Shown: positions 44,854-55,991 of the stretch, in pieces | Layout of the letters: each line of letters starts with the position of its first letter | Position numbering within the stretch: position 1 is the first letter of the stretch | Source: Panax quinquefolius | Lineage: Eukaryota; Streptophyta; Magnoliopsida; Apiales; Araliaceae | Reading direction: 5' to 3' | Assembly: GCA_020205615.1 (NCBI GenBank) | Contig: CM035170.1 | Coordinates: 60,067,322-60,131,321 of the forward strand | DNA length: 64,000 bases | The notes under the pieces: model-generated | What the model saw: only the letters and a program-made list of their open reading frames with translations | Told to the model about the DNA's origin: nothing | Databases searched by the model: none | Made by a program: the position numbers and the translations under genes

Positions 44854-45640
44854 ATGTCTAAAATTACTATCATCACTAGCAAAGATATTAGATGCTAAAT
44901 TAACCGCAATCAATTAAACGGATTGGTTAAGGAATTTGAGAATAGTTCTCATAGTCGAAAAGCTATCTTATGTCCTTAATACGCCTATCCTCGCAATGGT
45001 TGCGCATAATGCCTCGAGGAAGAGATTGCTACTTTTAGAAAGTGGCAAGATGATGCACAGATTGGCTCAATGCATCATGCTCGTATCCATGAGTAACGAG
45101 CTTCAAATACAAGATGAAACTATGGATGCTCCTACTATATTCCCGCACATCAAGTAGTTGATGGTGAGAAAAGTAGGACCGATAGATATCGATATTTAAG
45201 GAGCTCTTCCGATCTAGAATGGCCAATGGCACTATAGTACGCATAAAAAAGTTCTTAACATAATCAATTTGATTGATCAATTAGGACAACCGGTTTTGTC
45301 ATGGATGGAGAGTTGAGCCAAGATTTGATCTTGAACTCACTCCCTAACTCCTTTCACAATTGTTGTGAATTTTTCATATGAATAAGCTAGATATCGCCTT
45401 TGATTTGCTTAACATGTTGAAAAATGTTGAGAGTCACTTTCCAACCAAGAAAGATAAAGTCTTACCGGTAGGGGCCAAAGGATCTTCCGAAAAGAAGAAC
45501 GATTCAAAGAAGGTAAATAGAAAGGCATAAACAAAGGATAATAAGAACAAAACGATACACGGATAACAAAGGAGCTTGCTTCCACTACTATAAGCATGGA
45601 CATCGGAAAGAAATCATGAGAAGCATCTTGCAGAGGCTAA
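44854..45640 (+). pseudogene. Copia2 Gag, unit 2 (frameshifted)
   Basis: Same gene as at 37735-38540. KLSYVLNTPILAMVAHNAS is recognisable (from 44957), as are MSNELQIQDETMDAPTIFPHIK (to 45157), the MDGELSQDLIL start (45301) and the knuckle region near 45575 (CFHYYKHGHRKE-like, with the second Cys lost). It has more frame breaks than unit 1. No independent function is expected. Confidence 0.7.
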
Positions 45641-45699
45641 CTAAAGAAGCTTAGTGAAGTTTCTTTATAATACGCTTTTGTTCATGATCGAAATAAATT

Positions 45700-47880
45700 T
45701 TTTTTTAAGTCAAGGTTCTACTTGGGTATTGGATACCAACTTTGGTTATCATAAATATAGATTTATGAAGGACCAAGTAGAAGTAGAAAGCTAAACAAAT
45801 ATAAGTAATCCTGTGCCTTAAATGTAACAAAGGTTGCCATATTAGCCATAGAAACTTATAGTTTAGCAGATCGCCTTACTGGCAAATCTATTAAGTCAAT
45901 AAGTTGTTATTGTATTTCAGCTTGTTAGAAATATTATTTCTATTTTGTTGTTGGACAATAAAATTTTTGGTATTATAATTAAGAACAATTGTTGTTCTAT
46001 TTATAATAATAATGTTTTGTATAGAACCTCGAATATTACTTAATGGATTTTGTATACTGACTTACATGAAAATAATTTTGCATATTGAACAAATTAGTAT
46101 AAGAAAAGGAGATGATCATTCAAAGAGTTGAATGTATGTATTTGCTAAAATACAAGTGTGAATTATTTGAAAGGTTCAAAGAATTCAAAAGTGAAACAAA
46201 TTGGCAATGTATTAAGATTCTTTGATTAGATCAAGGAATAAATACTTGTGCAATAAGTTTCTAAACCATCATAATGGACGCCTCCCGATACGTAATAATT
46301 GATTGATGTATCTCGAAAGGAAAATCGTACTTTGTTGGACATGGTACGGTCCATAATTATTTTATCGACATTCCAAATTCTTCAGGGATCATGTCCTAGA
46401 AATGGTCACGATATCTACGAAAAGGTAACCTCAAAATCCAAATTTCAAGACTCCATAAAAGTTATGGATGTGGAAGATTCCTAATCTTAAGTATGTTAAG
46501 ATAAGGGTTGTCCAACTTATGTGAAAAGGTTTCAAGGATAAGCTTGGGACAAAATTTGACATGTATAGATTTGTGGGACATCCTAAAGTAAGTTTAGGGT
46601 AAATGTTCTATAATCCTACTTAGCAAAAAAGTTTTATTATGAAACACGCTTCCTTCTAAGATAAAGGTGTTTATCATCAAGGGCTAGTGGGAGGATAATA
46701 GATATTGAAGAGTTCAAGAATCACAAAACACTTTAAGTCAAATAAGAGGAACCTATAGATAGACCTATTATACCACAACCAATCGTAAATCTGAATAGTA
46801 CCAAGATACCGGAGGTATGGATTCATCATATGATGATGATGATGAGGTACACATCATAGAAGATGATGATCCAGCTACATTCGATGAGGTAAGTGTTGTA
46901 GACACTCGTAGAAATGGATTGAAGCAAGTTTCTCAAATATGGAACATTGCTTTTGATGAGGGAATCAAAAGAGTTTGATTTTATCAAAATAAGAATGAAC
47001 CTAGTGTGTAAAAAGGGTCGATGGGAGCATCGTGACATTCCTAGTACTATATGTTGATATACTACGGATAAGGAATGACATACCAATGCTACAATCAAGA
47101 AAGATAAAGTTGTCTAAACATTCCTCCATGAATGATTTGGAAGAGTATCTTAATTGGGGATATAAATCTATATAGATAGATTTAAGAGGATGCTCGACTT
47201 AACCCAAGGAACGTATATTCATTTGATGCTAAAGTCGTTTAGCATGGCAAACTCCAAGAGATGTCTCATGTCGATGAGCTATGAAGTGTATCTCTTTAAA
47301 AGTCCCCACAGACTCTCGAAAAGAGAGGTCGCATGAGTGACAATCATGTATGCAATGAAATGTACGAGACCGATGTTGATCACCATATTATGGAGAAGTT
47401 CACTATGAGTCGTTGAAAACATCTTAAAGTGCTTAACCTAAGACTAAGGATGTGATCATATTCATGGTGGGTCTTAATTAAAACTAGAGGGCTTAATGAC
47501 TCAAGTTTTTCGCATGCACAAAGACGACGAAAAAATCCACTTTAAGGTAAAGGGTTACCTTGAATAAAGGGTGCAAATGAATTGAAAAGGTTCCAAACAA
47601 AGAAAGTGTTGCCGGTTTAGTAATAAAGACAAAGTATATGGCTATAAATGAAGCTGCAAGTTGATTGTTTGGATTAAAAGTTCATAACAGAACTAGGAAT
47701 AGTTCCTAAGTCTCATCTTGGATCTAAACATGTGTTGTGGCACTTTCATTTGATTATAAGAATCATTGAAAGATGGGAAATCACTATAGAGATGGTGGAC
47801 TCTCAAGAACAACATTACATAATCCATTAACTAAAGCTTATCCAACAAAGCAGGATAATCGCCACTTAGAGAAGAAGAGT
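45700..47880 (+). pseudogene. Copia2 pol remnant, unit 2
   Basis: It repeats the broken protease (VLDTNFG near 45725), the integrase tail (MIDVSRKENRTLLDMVRS near 46299), the RT tail (near 46915-47130) and the RNase H tail (near 47350-47850) of unit 1. The same large deletions are present, so it adds no missing enzyme. Confidence 0.7.
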
Positions 47881-47922
47881 ATAAGATACTGATGGCGATT
47901 GGCTTTAGTGCAAGTGGGAGAC

Positions 47923-49773
47923 CTAAAGTAATATGCACACAAGCCAATCATGTTTGATGATAAAGCATATACTTTGTAAGCAATCTTATTCATTTATTAA
48001 TAAAAAGTATTAATTTATTAAAGGCTTTTAATTATCTACATGATGTTTGTTTATAATATGTGATAAACCTATAGTTTTAAGCAATGCTTTTAGAATAATG
48101 ATGATGATCATTCTAATGAGATCTAAATTCTTAGAAAGCTTAAAACTAAAATAGTTCCCAATCATTGGACTACTAAATTGGGGATTAGTGAATCCGGATA
48201 GATTGGTACATACGTTGCTTGCTCATCGGATGAGGATGATTGATCTCATGATCATTTGTGTGGAGACACTAAAGCAAGTATGTAGGTGCTTATTAGAGAA
48301 TAAGTTCAATTGAACGTGGCTCGCTAAGGAATACCTAATGGAGTTTTACTTGCCTCACAATAGGAATTCTCAGAGTGATAGTAGTACAAGTAATCCTTGG
48401 ACTTGAGATCATCATAGTATCTTGTGTATGATGAGTTATACTTTGACTTATTCCTTAAGACCCTTAGGGTATATCAAAGGGTATGCTTGGGTATAACAAG
48501 TTGTACATGGAGATAATATATGATCAATAAAGAATCTACCACTTCTAATAAAAGAAGAGAAATGTCCTATGTGATTCGATAAATGACAACCCAAAGAGTC
48601 CTTGGTCAAGGCGTAATGAAATTAGAAAGGAGTTTCTAATTTGCATTATTTGGAGTCAGGCATTTAAGGATCGAAATACATATAATTAAATAAAATAAGA
48701 CTTGACAAAGAATTCCATGTCTTATATTTAATTGGGACATCAGTATGGTGGAAGGATTGAATTGTACTGCAGAACTATTTACTCAAAGGTTCTTTAATGA
48801 TTAATGTTGAAATCTATATTATCCGGAAAGTCGTTGATCGCTAGGGAGGCTTATCCCTATTGTAGAATAAATATTATTTATTTAAATAAATTAATTGTTT
48901 AATTTATTTATTTAAATAAGATTAGAATTGTTCTAATTGATTTATTCACAACCTGTTTAATATGGAGAACCTAAAGGGTCACACCATAAAAGGAAGAATA
49001 ATTATTTAAGAAGTTAATGGCATAATCGTAATAATATAAAGTTAAGTATATTTAATTTAATCTATGGTGATAGAATAAATTAAATAGCTTAATATTTATT
49101 ATTTAATATTTTAGAAATATTAAATATAAATTAATAAGAGGAGTCTTATTAATATTATTACAATTATTATTATTTTAATTTCTAAAAGAGTTTAGAAATT
49201 AATTTAATATAAGTACTCTCATTTATTCCTAATAGATTAGGAGGAAAATTAATTAAAGGAGTTTAATTAATTATTCCTAATAAGATTAGGGAGCCCATTT
49301 AATTAAAAGAGTTTAATTAAATAATACCTTATTTTAATAGGTTACTTGATATCTTTATAAGAGGAGTCTTATATCGGATATCAAAGATAAAAATTCCAAA
49401 AGTTGGAGAGTACGCCCCTTTCTATGAGATATAAAAAACTAGGGTTTAGCCAACCACCCATCTTCTTGAATCCTTCTTATTCCTTGGTGGATCACCTCTA
49501 GAGGCCAAACACTTGGGTGGCTAACGCCGATCAAAGGAAGGAACCAAACCCGGTGAATTTAAGTTGAACGCGAAAGGATTTGGAGGTGAACTTGTACTGA
49601 GGAAGCTCGATCTTCAAGGGTATGATTTTATTCTTTATCTTTTCGTTTAATTAATAATTGTGCATAAAGGGTGATCCGGATATATGGTTTGTAAAATTTT
49701 TAAACTCTGATTTTTACACGTTTCCGCTTATTTTTGCAATTTGATTGCGTTCTTGAATATTACAAACCTAACA
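47923..49773 (+). mobile_element. LTR3 of Copia2
   Basis: 1851 bp; the first two bases are CT instead of TG, and it ends ACAAACCTAACA. It is followed by ACTAT, where the Copia1 leader resumes. Purine-loop hairpins start at 49130; the AGAG hairpin near 49180 is perfect here. Confidence 0.9.
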
Positions 49774-50050
49774 ACTATCCAGGAGTTATATATGATATAA
49801 TTGACGAAGGGTTGTCTACCTAAATAATTGTGTTTTAAGAGATTAGCCAAAGCTAACTTAAGGCATAATGAAATATGGATCTTGGCTCACTAGAAAGATT
49901 TTATAGAAAATGCTTTCCGAATTAATAGTGAGGGCTATTAATTTGAATAAAATAGTGGGAGGTATATTTTGAATGTACTATTATCAATTATATAATATCA
50001 ACTCTACAATTTGACTTATTATTTTTGCACTTATAAATTGTAGATATCAA

Positions 50051-50900
50051 ATGACAAACAACAACAACACAAATAGTCTTTCATTACGATCAGTCCTTGA
50101 AAAGGACAAGCTGAGTGGAATTAATTTCCTTGACTGGCATAGGAACTTGAGGATTGTCCTCAAACAAGAGCGCAAACTATATGTCCTTGATGGACCCATT
50201 CCTGCAAAGACACCGGTACATCGCACTACGTCGTCACGAGCATAATGCTTACAAGAAGCATCAAGATGATGCTCTGGACGTGAGTTTGTCATGCTAGCAA
50301 CCATGAACGCAAAGCTTCAGAAGCAACATGAGTTGATAGATGCTTATGAGATGATCGAGCATCTCAAAAAATTGTTCGAAGGGCATGCTCGACAGGAGAG
50401 GTATGATACAAGCAAGGCGTTGTATCACTACAAAATGGGTGAATGTGATCCAGTTGGTCCACATGTGCTGAAAATGTTTGGGTATATTGAGTACCTTGAT
50501 AGGTTGGGTTTTCCAATCACTCCGGAAGCCCAAACTGACCTTGTTTTGCAATCTTTGAACAGCAGCTACTCTTAATTTGTTATGAACTATCTTATGAATG
50601 AAATTGAGAAACCCCTTACTGAGTTGTTGAGCATGTTAAGAACTGCCGAGAACAACATGAAAAAGGCAGGACCCGCTCCCATAATGATGGTGCAAAAGGG
50701 GAATGCTAAGGGAAATTGGAAAGGCAAGAAGAAGATAGGATCTAAATCTTTTGCCAAACCCAATTCCAAAACTAAACAGGCTTTAAAACCTAAAGGGGGT
50801 GGCTAAAGAAGGTGAATGTTACTTCTGTGGAAAACCTAGACAGTGGAAAAGGAACTGTCATGCTTATCTGGAAGAAGTGAAGAAAATGAAAGGAAGTACG
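50051..50900 (+). pseudogene. Copia1 Gag
   Basis: From the ATG at 50051 the frame encodes SLRSVLEKDKLSGINFLDWHRNLRIVLKQERKLYVLDGPIP, the start of a copia capsid. After a break near 50240 it continues as MLATMNAKLQKQHELIDAYEMIEHLKKLF...TSKALYHYKMGECDPVGPHVLKMFGYIEYLDRLGFPI (50291-50575), a stop, then MNYLMNEIEKPLTELLSMLRTAENNM and a Lys-rich tail (50582-50806). The knuckle CYFCGKPRQWKRNC (50817-50858) has lost the His of CX2CX4HX4C (Gln instead), so zinc binding is doubtful. The upstream ATAAATTGTAG resembles a splice acceptor. Confidence 0.8.
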
Positions 50901-51500
50901 ACTTCTGATTCAGGTATATATGTTATAGAAGTCAACTTGTCTACTTCTACATCATGGGTATTGGATACTGGATGTGGTTCTCACATTTGTGTTAATGTGT
51001 AGGGACTCCGAAGGAGTAGGACTTTGGCGAAAGGAGAGGTTGACCTATGAGTTGGGAATGGAGCAAAAGTTGTCACGCCTTTGCCCTAGGAACTTATCAT
51101 TTATCTTTGCCCACTGGGCTAGTTTTAGAATTAGAAGATTGTTATTTTGTGCCTGCTATAAGCAAAAACATTATTTCTGTTTCTTGTTTGGACAAGAAAG
51201 GTTTTTCATTTATAATAAAGAACAATCGTTGTTTGTTTTACTTAAATGATATTTGTTATGGTGTTGCACAATTGTTTAACTGCTCTATATTCTTGATTTA
51301 GAATGCCTATCTATAACATAAATACAAAACGATTTAAATCAAATGATTCAAATCCAACATATCTCCGCATCATCGTTTAGGCCATATAAATGAGAAACGA
51401 TATCCAAACTCCATAAAGATGGGTTCTTGGATTCATTTGATTTCGAATCATATGAAAATGCGAGTCTTGTTTATTAGGCAAGATGACTAAAGCCCCTTTC
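50900..51500 (+). pseudogene. Copia1 protease and integrase N-terminus
   Basis: WVLDTGCGSHIC (about 50956-50991) is a copia aspartic protease active site with the DTG intact. It is followed after a stop by GNGAKV and by LPTGLVLELEDCYFVPAISKNIISVSCLDKKGF (51100-51215), which are typical of the same polyprotein. Near 51365 HHRLGHI marks the His pair of the integrase HHCC zinc finger. The Cys pair that should follow (before KAPF-like sequence near 51490) is not recognisable. Frameshifts separate these blocks. Confidence 0.75.
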
Positions 51501-51511
51501 ACTCGGACATA

Positions 51512-52336
51512 ATGAAATCTGCTAGCGATGTATTGGGACTTATACATAGTGATGTATGTGGACCCATGAGTTCGTTAGCAAGAGGTAAGTTTTATTACTT
51601 CATTACATTTACTGACGACTTTAGTAGATATGGATATGTGTATCTTATGAGACACAAATCTGAATCCTTTGAAAAGTTCAAGGAATTTAAGAATGAAGTT
51701 CAAAACCAATTTGGCAAAAGCATAAAAGCCCTTCGATCCGATCGAGGAGGTGAATACTTAAGCCAAGACTTTGATGACCTTCTAAAGGAGTGTGGTATTA
51801 TATCACAACTCACTCCACCTAGAACACCGCAATGGAATGGTGTATCTGAGAGGAGGAATCGAACCTTGTTGGACATGGTACGATCAATGATGAGTCATGC
51901 AGATCTTCCAATAAGCTTCTGGGGTTATGCCCTAGAGACAGCTGCATTCACACTTAACCGTGTTCCTACAAAGATGGTTCAGAAGACACCATTTGAGATA
52001 TGGATTGGGAAACGTCCTAGTATGTCATTCATGAAGATTTGGGGTTGCGAGGCATTCGTAAAACGTCTGGATTCTGACAAGCTTGGACCCAAATCTGATA
52101 AATGTAATTTTGTGGGATACCCAAAGGAAACAAAAGGGTATTATTTCAACAAACCTTCTGAGAACAAAGTGGTTGTTGCTCGAACTGGTATTTTTCTAGA
52201 AAGAGAATTTGTCTCTAAAGGAAACAGTGGGAGGAAAGTAGAACTCGAAGAAATTCGAGAACCACAAAATATCATTGAACCTGAGTTGGAACATGAGCAG
52301 GAACCACAAGAAATTGTGGAAAGTGAACCTGCTTAA
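51512..52336 (+). CDS. Copia1 integrase core
   Basis: An open 274-codon stretch covers the integrase catalytic domain: GLIHSDVCGPM with the first Asp, ITFTDDFSRYGYVYLMRHKSE with the second acidic pair, SDRGGEYLSQDF, and TPQWNGVSERRNRTLLDMVRSMM with the catalytic Glu in SER. The GKKPS-like GKRPSMSFMKIWGCEAFVKR and FVGYPKETKGYYF form the copia-type C-terminal part. The tail is acidic with repeated EPE motifs. The enzyme inserts the cDNA into host DNA. This is the best preserved pol domain of Copia1; the first Met is internal to the polyprotein, not a true start. Confidence 0.85.
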   Translation: MKSASDVLGLIHSDVCGPMSSLARGKFYYFITFTDDFSRYGYVYLMRHKSESFEKFKEFKNEVQNQFGKSIKALRSDRGGEYLSQDFDDLLKECGIISQLTPPRTPQWNGVSERRNRTLLDMVRSMMSHADLPISFWGYALETAAFTLNRVPTKMVQKTPFEIWIGKRPSMSFMKIWGCEAFVKRLDSDKLGPKSDKCNFVGYPKETKGYYFNKPSENKVVVARTGIFLEREFVSKGNSGRKVELEEIREPQNIIEPELEHEQEPQEIVESEPA

Positions 52337-53173
52337 ATTACACAAGTCATTCGTAGATCTAGTAGGACACGCCAAGAGCCTGAGAGATATTATGGATATC
52401 TTGTGACTCAAAATGGCGGTGTGATGATCATAGATCAAGATGAGCCTGTTTCCTACCAAGAAGCTATGAATGGACCAGATTCTGAGAAATGGCTTCAAGC
52501 CATGAAATCTGAGATGGACTCCATGTATACTAACCAAGTATGGACTCTGGTTGATTCACCCGAAGGGGTAAACCCAATCGGGTGCAAGTGGGTTTTCAAG
52601 AAGAAAACTGACATGGATGGTAATGTACAAACCTATAAAGGCCGACTGGTAGCAAAAGGTTTTAAATAAATTCAAGGTGTTGACTATGATGAAACCTTCT
52701 CTCCAATGGCAATGGTTAAATCCATCAGGATCTTACTTGCTATTGCAGCTTTTTATGATTACGAAATCTGGCAGATGGATGTCAAAACTGCTTTCCTTAA
52801 CGGAAATCTCCTTGAGGATGTGTATATGACACAACCTGAGGGTTTTGTCACTCCAAAGGATGCTGGAAAGGTATGTAAGCTGCAACGATCCATTTATGGA
52901 TTGAAGCAAGCCTCTCGGAGTTGGAATCTTCGATTTGATGAAGTAGTCAAAGAATTTGGCTTTATTAAAAATGAAGATGAACCTTGTGTATATAAGAAGG
53001 TTAGTGGGAGTCACATTGTATTCCTAGTATTATATGTTAATGACATATTAATTATTGGGAATGACATTCCTTCCTTACAGGTTGTAAAAACATGGTTAAA
53101 AAAATGTTTCTCCATGAAAGATTTGGGCGATGCTGCCTACATTTTAGGTATCCGGATCTATAGAGATAGATAG
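52337..53173 (+). pseudogene. Copia1 reverse transcriptase
   Basis: PVSYQEAMNGPDSEKWLQAMKSEMDSM and VNPIGCKWVFKKKTD (52403-52669) open the copia RT domain (RVT_2). A TAA after AKGFK (ancestrally probably CAA) interrupts it. VDYDETFSPMAMVKSIRILLAIAAFYDYEIWQMDVKTAFLNG holds the first catalytic Asp, and KLQRSIYGLKQASRSWNLRFDE follows. The YVDD box reads YVND (about 53033-53044), replacing a catalytic Asp by Asn, so the enzyme would be inactive even without the stop. The frame ends at 53173 in another stop. Confidence 0.85.
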
Positions 53174-54004
53174 AGAAAAATGCTCGGCCTAAGTTAAAGT
53201 ACATATATTGATAAAGTGTTGAAACGGTTCAGCATGCAAGAGGCGAAAAGAGGAAACTTACCCGTGACTCATGGTGTAAAGATCTCCAAGGCCCAATGTC
53301 CTAAATCACAAGATGATGAGGAGCATATGAGAAAGATCCCTTATGCTTGAAGAATTGGATCTATCATGTATGCAATGATATGTACTCGTCTGGATGTCTC
53401 AGATGCTTTGAGCATGACGAGCGAGATACCGATCGAATCCAATGAAGGTCATCGACGTTATCCAAGAATATCCTCAAGCACCGAAAAAGGACTAAGGGTT
53501 CATTCTTGGTATATGGATGAGAAGACAAATGGCGAAGAAAGGGTTACACGATACTAGTTTCGGATCGATAATGATGACTATAAGTCTCGGTCGGGTTTTG
53601 TGTTTTCCTTAATGGTGGTGTCATTAATGAAAAGTTCAAAGCAAGAGATGAGCTTATTCTACAACAACAGGCCTTCTTCTTAAAAGGAGGTCAGATCGAT
53701 TAAAAAGTTCATCAATAAACTTGGTGTTGTTCCAACCATTGTTGATCCGGTTGCTTTATATCTTTGTGATAATAATGGAGCCATTGCACGTGCTAAGGAA
53801 CCCGTGATCTCACCAATGATCCAAGCATATACTTAAGGCGGTACCATCTCATCCATGAAATCATTGATAGAGGAGATGTACATATAGGAAGAGTGCCAAC
53901 AGATGATAATGTTGCGCAGATCCATTGACCAAGGCTTTATCGCAGCAGGCTACCTGACGGTCACACTAGTTGCATGGGTATTAGTTACATGAGTGATTGG
54001 CTCT
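53174..54004 (+). pseudogene. Copia1 RNase H region
   Basis: Fragments in changing frames match the copia C-terminus: YIDKVLKRFSMQEAKRGNLPV, GSIMYAMICTRLDVSDALSM (53356-53420), RSGFVFSL (about 53586), YLCDNNGAIARAKEP (about 53760) and HLIHEI-like sequence near 53850. At least five stops or frame changes are present. The RNase H would degrade the RNA strand of the cDNA hybrid. Confidence 0.75.
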
Positions 54005-54020
54005 AGTGCAAGTGGGAGAC
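54005..54020 (+). other. Polypurine tract of Copia1
   Basis: AGTGCAAGTGGGAGAC directly precedes the 3' LTR, identical in its core to the Copia2 tracts. Confidence 0.8.
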
Positions 54021-55587
54021 TGTTAGAGTTTATGCCCTAGAGGCCAATTATTTGATATAATTTCTTAACGTTTTGATATTATATTTGATTGAATAAATAT
54101 ATGATTTTATTATGGTTTTATTTATCGCGTAATATAATTGTTAACATAATAAAATTCCTTAGAATAGTGATACAAATTATATAGTTTCAAGTATGTGACT
54201 TGAACATGAGATTATATAATTATAATTAGTATCATTGTTCTTAAATGTCCCTAGTCGAGTATCATTGTTGATGGGACAACAATGATGCATTGAGACTAAT
54301 ATGTGGATTGACTGATGACCAAATCTCATTGGTCATAAATATATGAGATATTAAGTCAATGCATAGGTACATGTTAGAGAACGATGTACTGGACAGACCC
54401 ACCATGAGAATTCTATATGGAGCGTTATGCGAAGTGTCATTAGCAATTTTCATAGTGACAATGATGTAATGGTCCTCCGACCTGAAATCGCTATATTACT
54501 ACACGAGAATTTATGTACTTTGATATCATCAAATGTCACCTTTAATAGGGTGGACTATAAAGGTGATTATTGGGTTCATCATGAATCATGTGAGAAATAT
54601 GAGTGATCTAGATGGAATTTAACCATCCTATATATTATAGGTGATATCCATAGCCCTCTTGATTGAGTAGGACTATGAAATGCATGGCCATGCTCAAATA
54701 GTGATTTATTTCATATAGTCTACTCATTGATCAAGAAAACTCAGATTAAATTATGAAGAGTATGACACATTCCATGACTCGAGTTTAATCTAGGATATTA
54801 AGGTTAAAAGGATTAAATTACATTGAAACATTGGTCACGAAAAGGTCGCATCGAATCATCGATCTTATTATTACTTGGGTAGCAGTGATACATTACTAGA
54901 TTCCGCTCACTGTTTATAATTTTATAATATGATTTTAAAATTATTGCCAACGTAATAATAACCTATAGGGTCACACACAAAGAACGTAATTAAAATGAAA
55001 TTAATTTAAATTGTAAAGATTTAAATATGTCAATATGATTGATAGAATTTTAAATTATGAATTTAAAATAATAGGATAATTTATATATAGGTATATTAAT
55101 TAAGTAAGACTTAATTAAGATATATATAAATCCGGATTTTAATAATATTATGTTTTTGATTAATTCCTCCTAACTGCTATATATATGATATATATCAGTC
55201 ACTTTAGGTTTTACGTCAAAAAATACAAAACCCTAGCCGCTCTTAGAGAGAGACTAGAGAAAACAGCTTCGAAAATCCTCATCCTTGGTGGCTAATATCA
55301 CGATTCCTTCTTCTACGATCGTAGGGACGATTCATGGCGCGTTCGTGTGGATACCGTAGAGACGCAACTTGTTTGGATTGCGTTGGAGATTCGATTGTAT
55401 CAATTCCAGTTTCTTAATTCGTGGATTGCGTTGGAGATTCGATCATATCAATTTCAGTTTCTTAATCGGTATAATTTCTAACCTCTAAATTAATTGAATT
55501 TTTCGCATGGATCCTGTTTTAGGGTTTCAGAAATTGCTTTAAAAATTTTATTTCTCGCTGTGAGTTTCGTGTGCCGAAACCCCAACA
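54021..55587 (+). mobile_element. 3' LTR of Copia1
   Basis: 1567 bp, TGTTAGAGTTTATGCCC to GAAACCCCAACA, followed by the TSD CATAC (55588-55592) and the resumed CACTA exon. Confidence 0.9.
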
Positions 55588-55592
55588 CATAC

Positions 55593-55991
55593 TACGAGGC
55601 AAAGACAATGCTACGTGAAATTGGCCTTAGATACCTTCCAATACACGCATGCAAGTAAGTAAAATAACATATCAAAAAGTCCTTAAATATAACACTCATT
55701 CATATATATTTAACCTGTCTCATTTTTGTTGAAGGTATGATTGTGCCCTTTTTTGGCAAGAAAATAAGGATTTGGAAGAGTGTCCAGTATGCCAGGAATC
55801 AAGATGGAAAGTTAATGATGGGAAGGGTAAAAAAATCCCACACAAGATTTTGAGATACTTTCTTATAAAACCGCGGTTGCAAAGACTTTTTATGTCAAAA
55901 AAAATTGCAAAAGACATTTGGTGGCACAAGGAAAAACTTATTTCAGTAGAAGGTGAACTGAGGCATCCAGCAGATTCTGTATCGTGGAAGG
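55593..55991 (+). pseudogene. CACTA transposase resumed (start of Transposase_21 domain), cut by element E
   Basis: The frame resumes as YEAKTMLREIGLRYLPIHACK to 55654. An 80-bp intron follows (GTAAGT at 55655, AG at 55733-55734). The next exon reads YDCALFWQENKDLEECPVCQESRWKVNDGKGKKIPHKILRYFLIKPRLQRLFMSKKIAKDIWWHKEK and then ELRHPADSVSWK. The CPVC and RYFLIKPRLQRLF blocks are hallmarks of the plant CACTA transposase. Joining reading frames with 30312-30905 needs no frame correction, so the gene was open across this point until Copia1 and E landed. The catalytic part lies outside the window, beyond E. Confidence 0.85.

Larger units (their letters stand above)
42663..47922 (+). mobile_element. 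Internal region of Copia2, unit 2
   Basis: 5260 bp that aligns end to end with 35556-40818: eroded PBS, leader with expanded TA runs, the 19-base repeats, gag remnant, pol tails and PPT. Differences from unit 1 are mostly small indels and substitutions. Confidence 0.9.
33703..49773 (+). mobile_element. Copia2: tandem non-autonomous Copia (three LTRs, two internal regions)
   Basis: The order is LTR1 33703-35555, internal 1 35556-40818, LTR2 40819-42662, internal 2 42663-47922, LTR3 47923-49773. Flanks are AATAT (33698-33702) and ACTAT (49774-49778), a 4/5 match that fits one insertion event. Both internal regions (5263 and 5260 bp) carry the same leader, the same gag remnant and the same loss of most of integrase and RT. 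The deletions therefore preceded the duplication. Each LTR is preceded by CAAGTGGGAGAC (PPT), and each of LTR1 and LTR2 is followed by a Met-type PBS. Confidence 0.9.
30906..55587 (+). mobile_element. Copia1: Ty1-copia retrotransposon with nested Copia2
   Basis: It has a 5' LTR (30906-32465), a leader interrupted by Copia2, gag-pol (50051-about 53990), a PPT (54005-54020) and a 3' LTR (54021-55587), flanked by TSD CATAC. Without Copia2 it is about 8.6 kb. The order gag, protease, integrase, RT, RNase H is that of Ty1-copia. Gag (LEKDKLSGINFLDWHRNLRIVL) and the GTGGTATCAAAGC PBS suggest the Angela/Tork group, with low certainty. The two LTRs are very similar, so the insertion is fairly recent. 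Confidence 0.9.
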
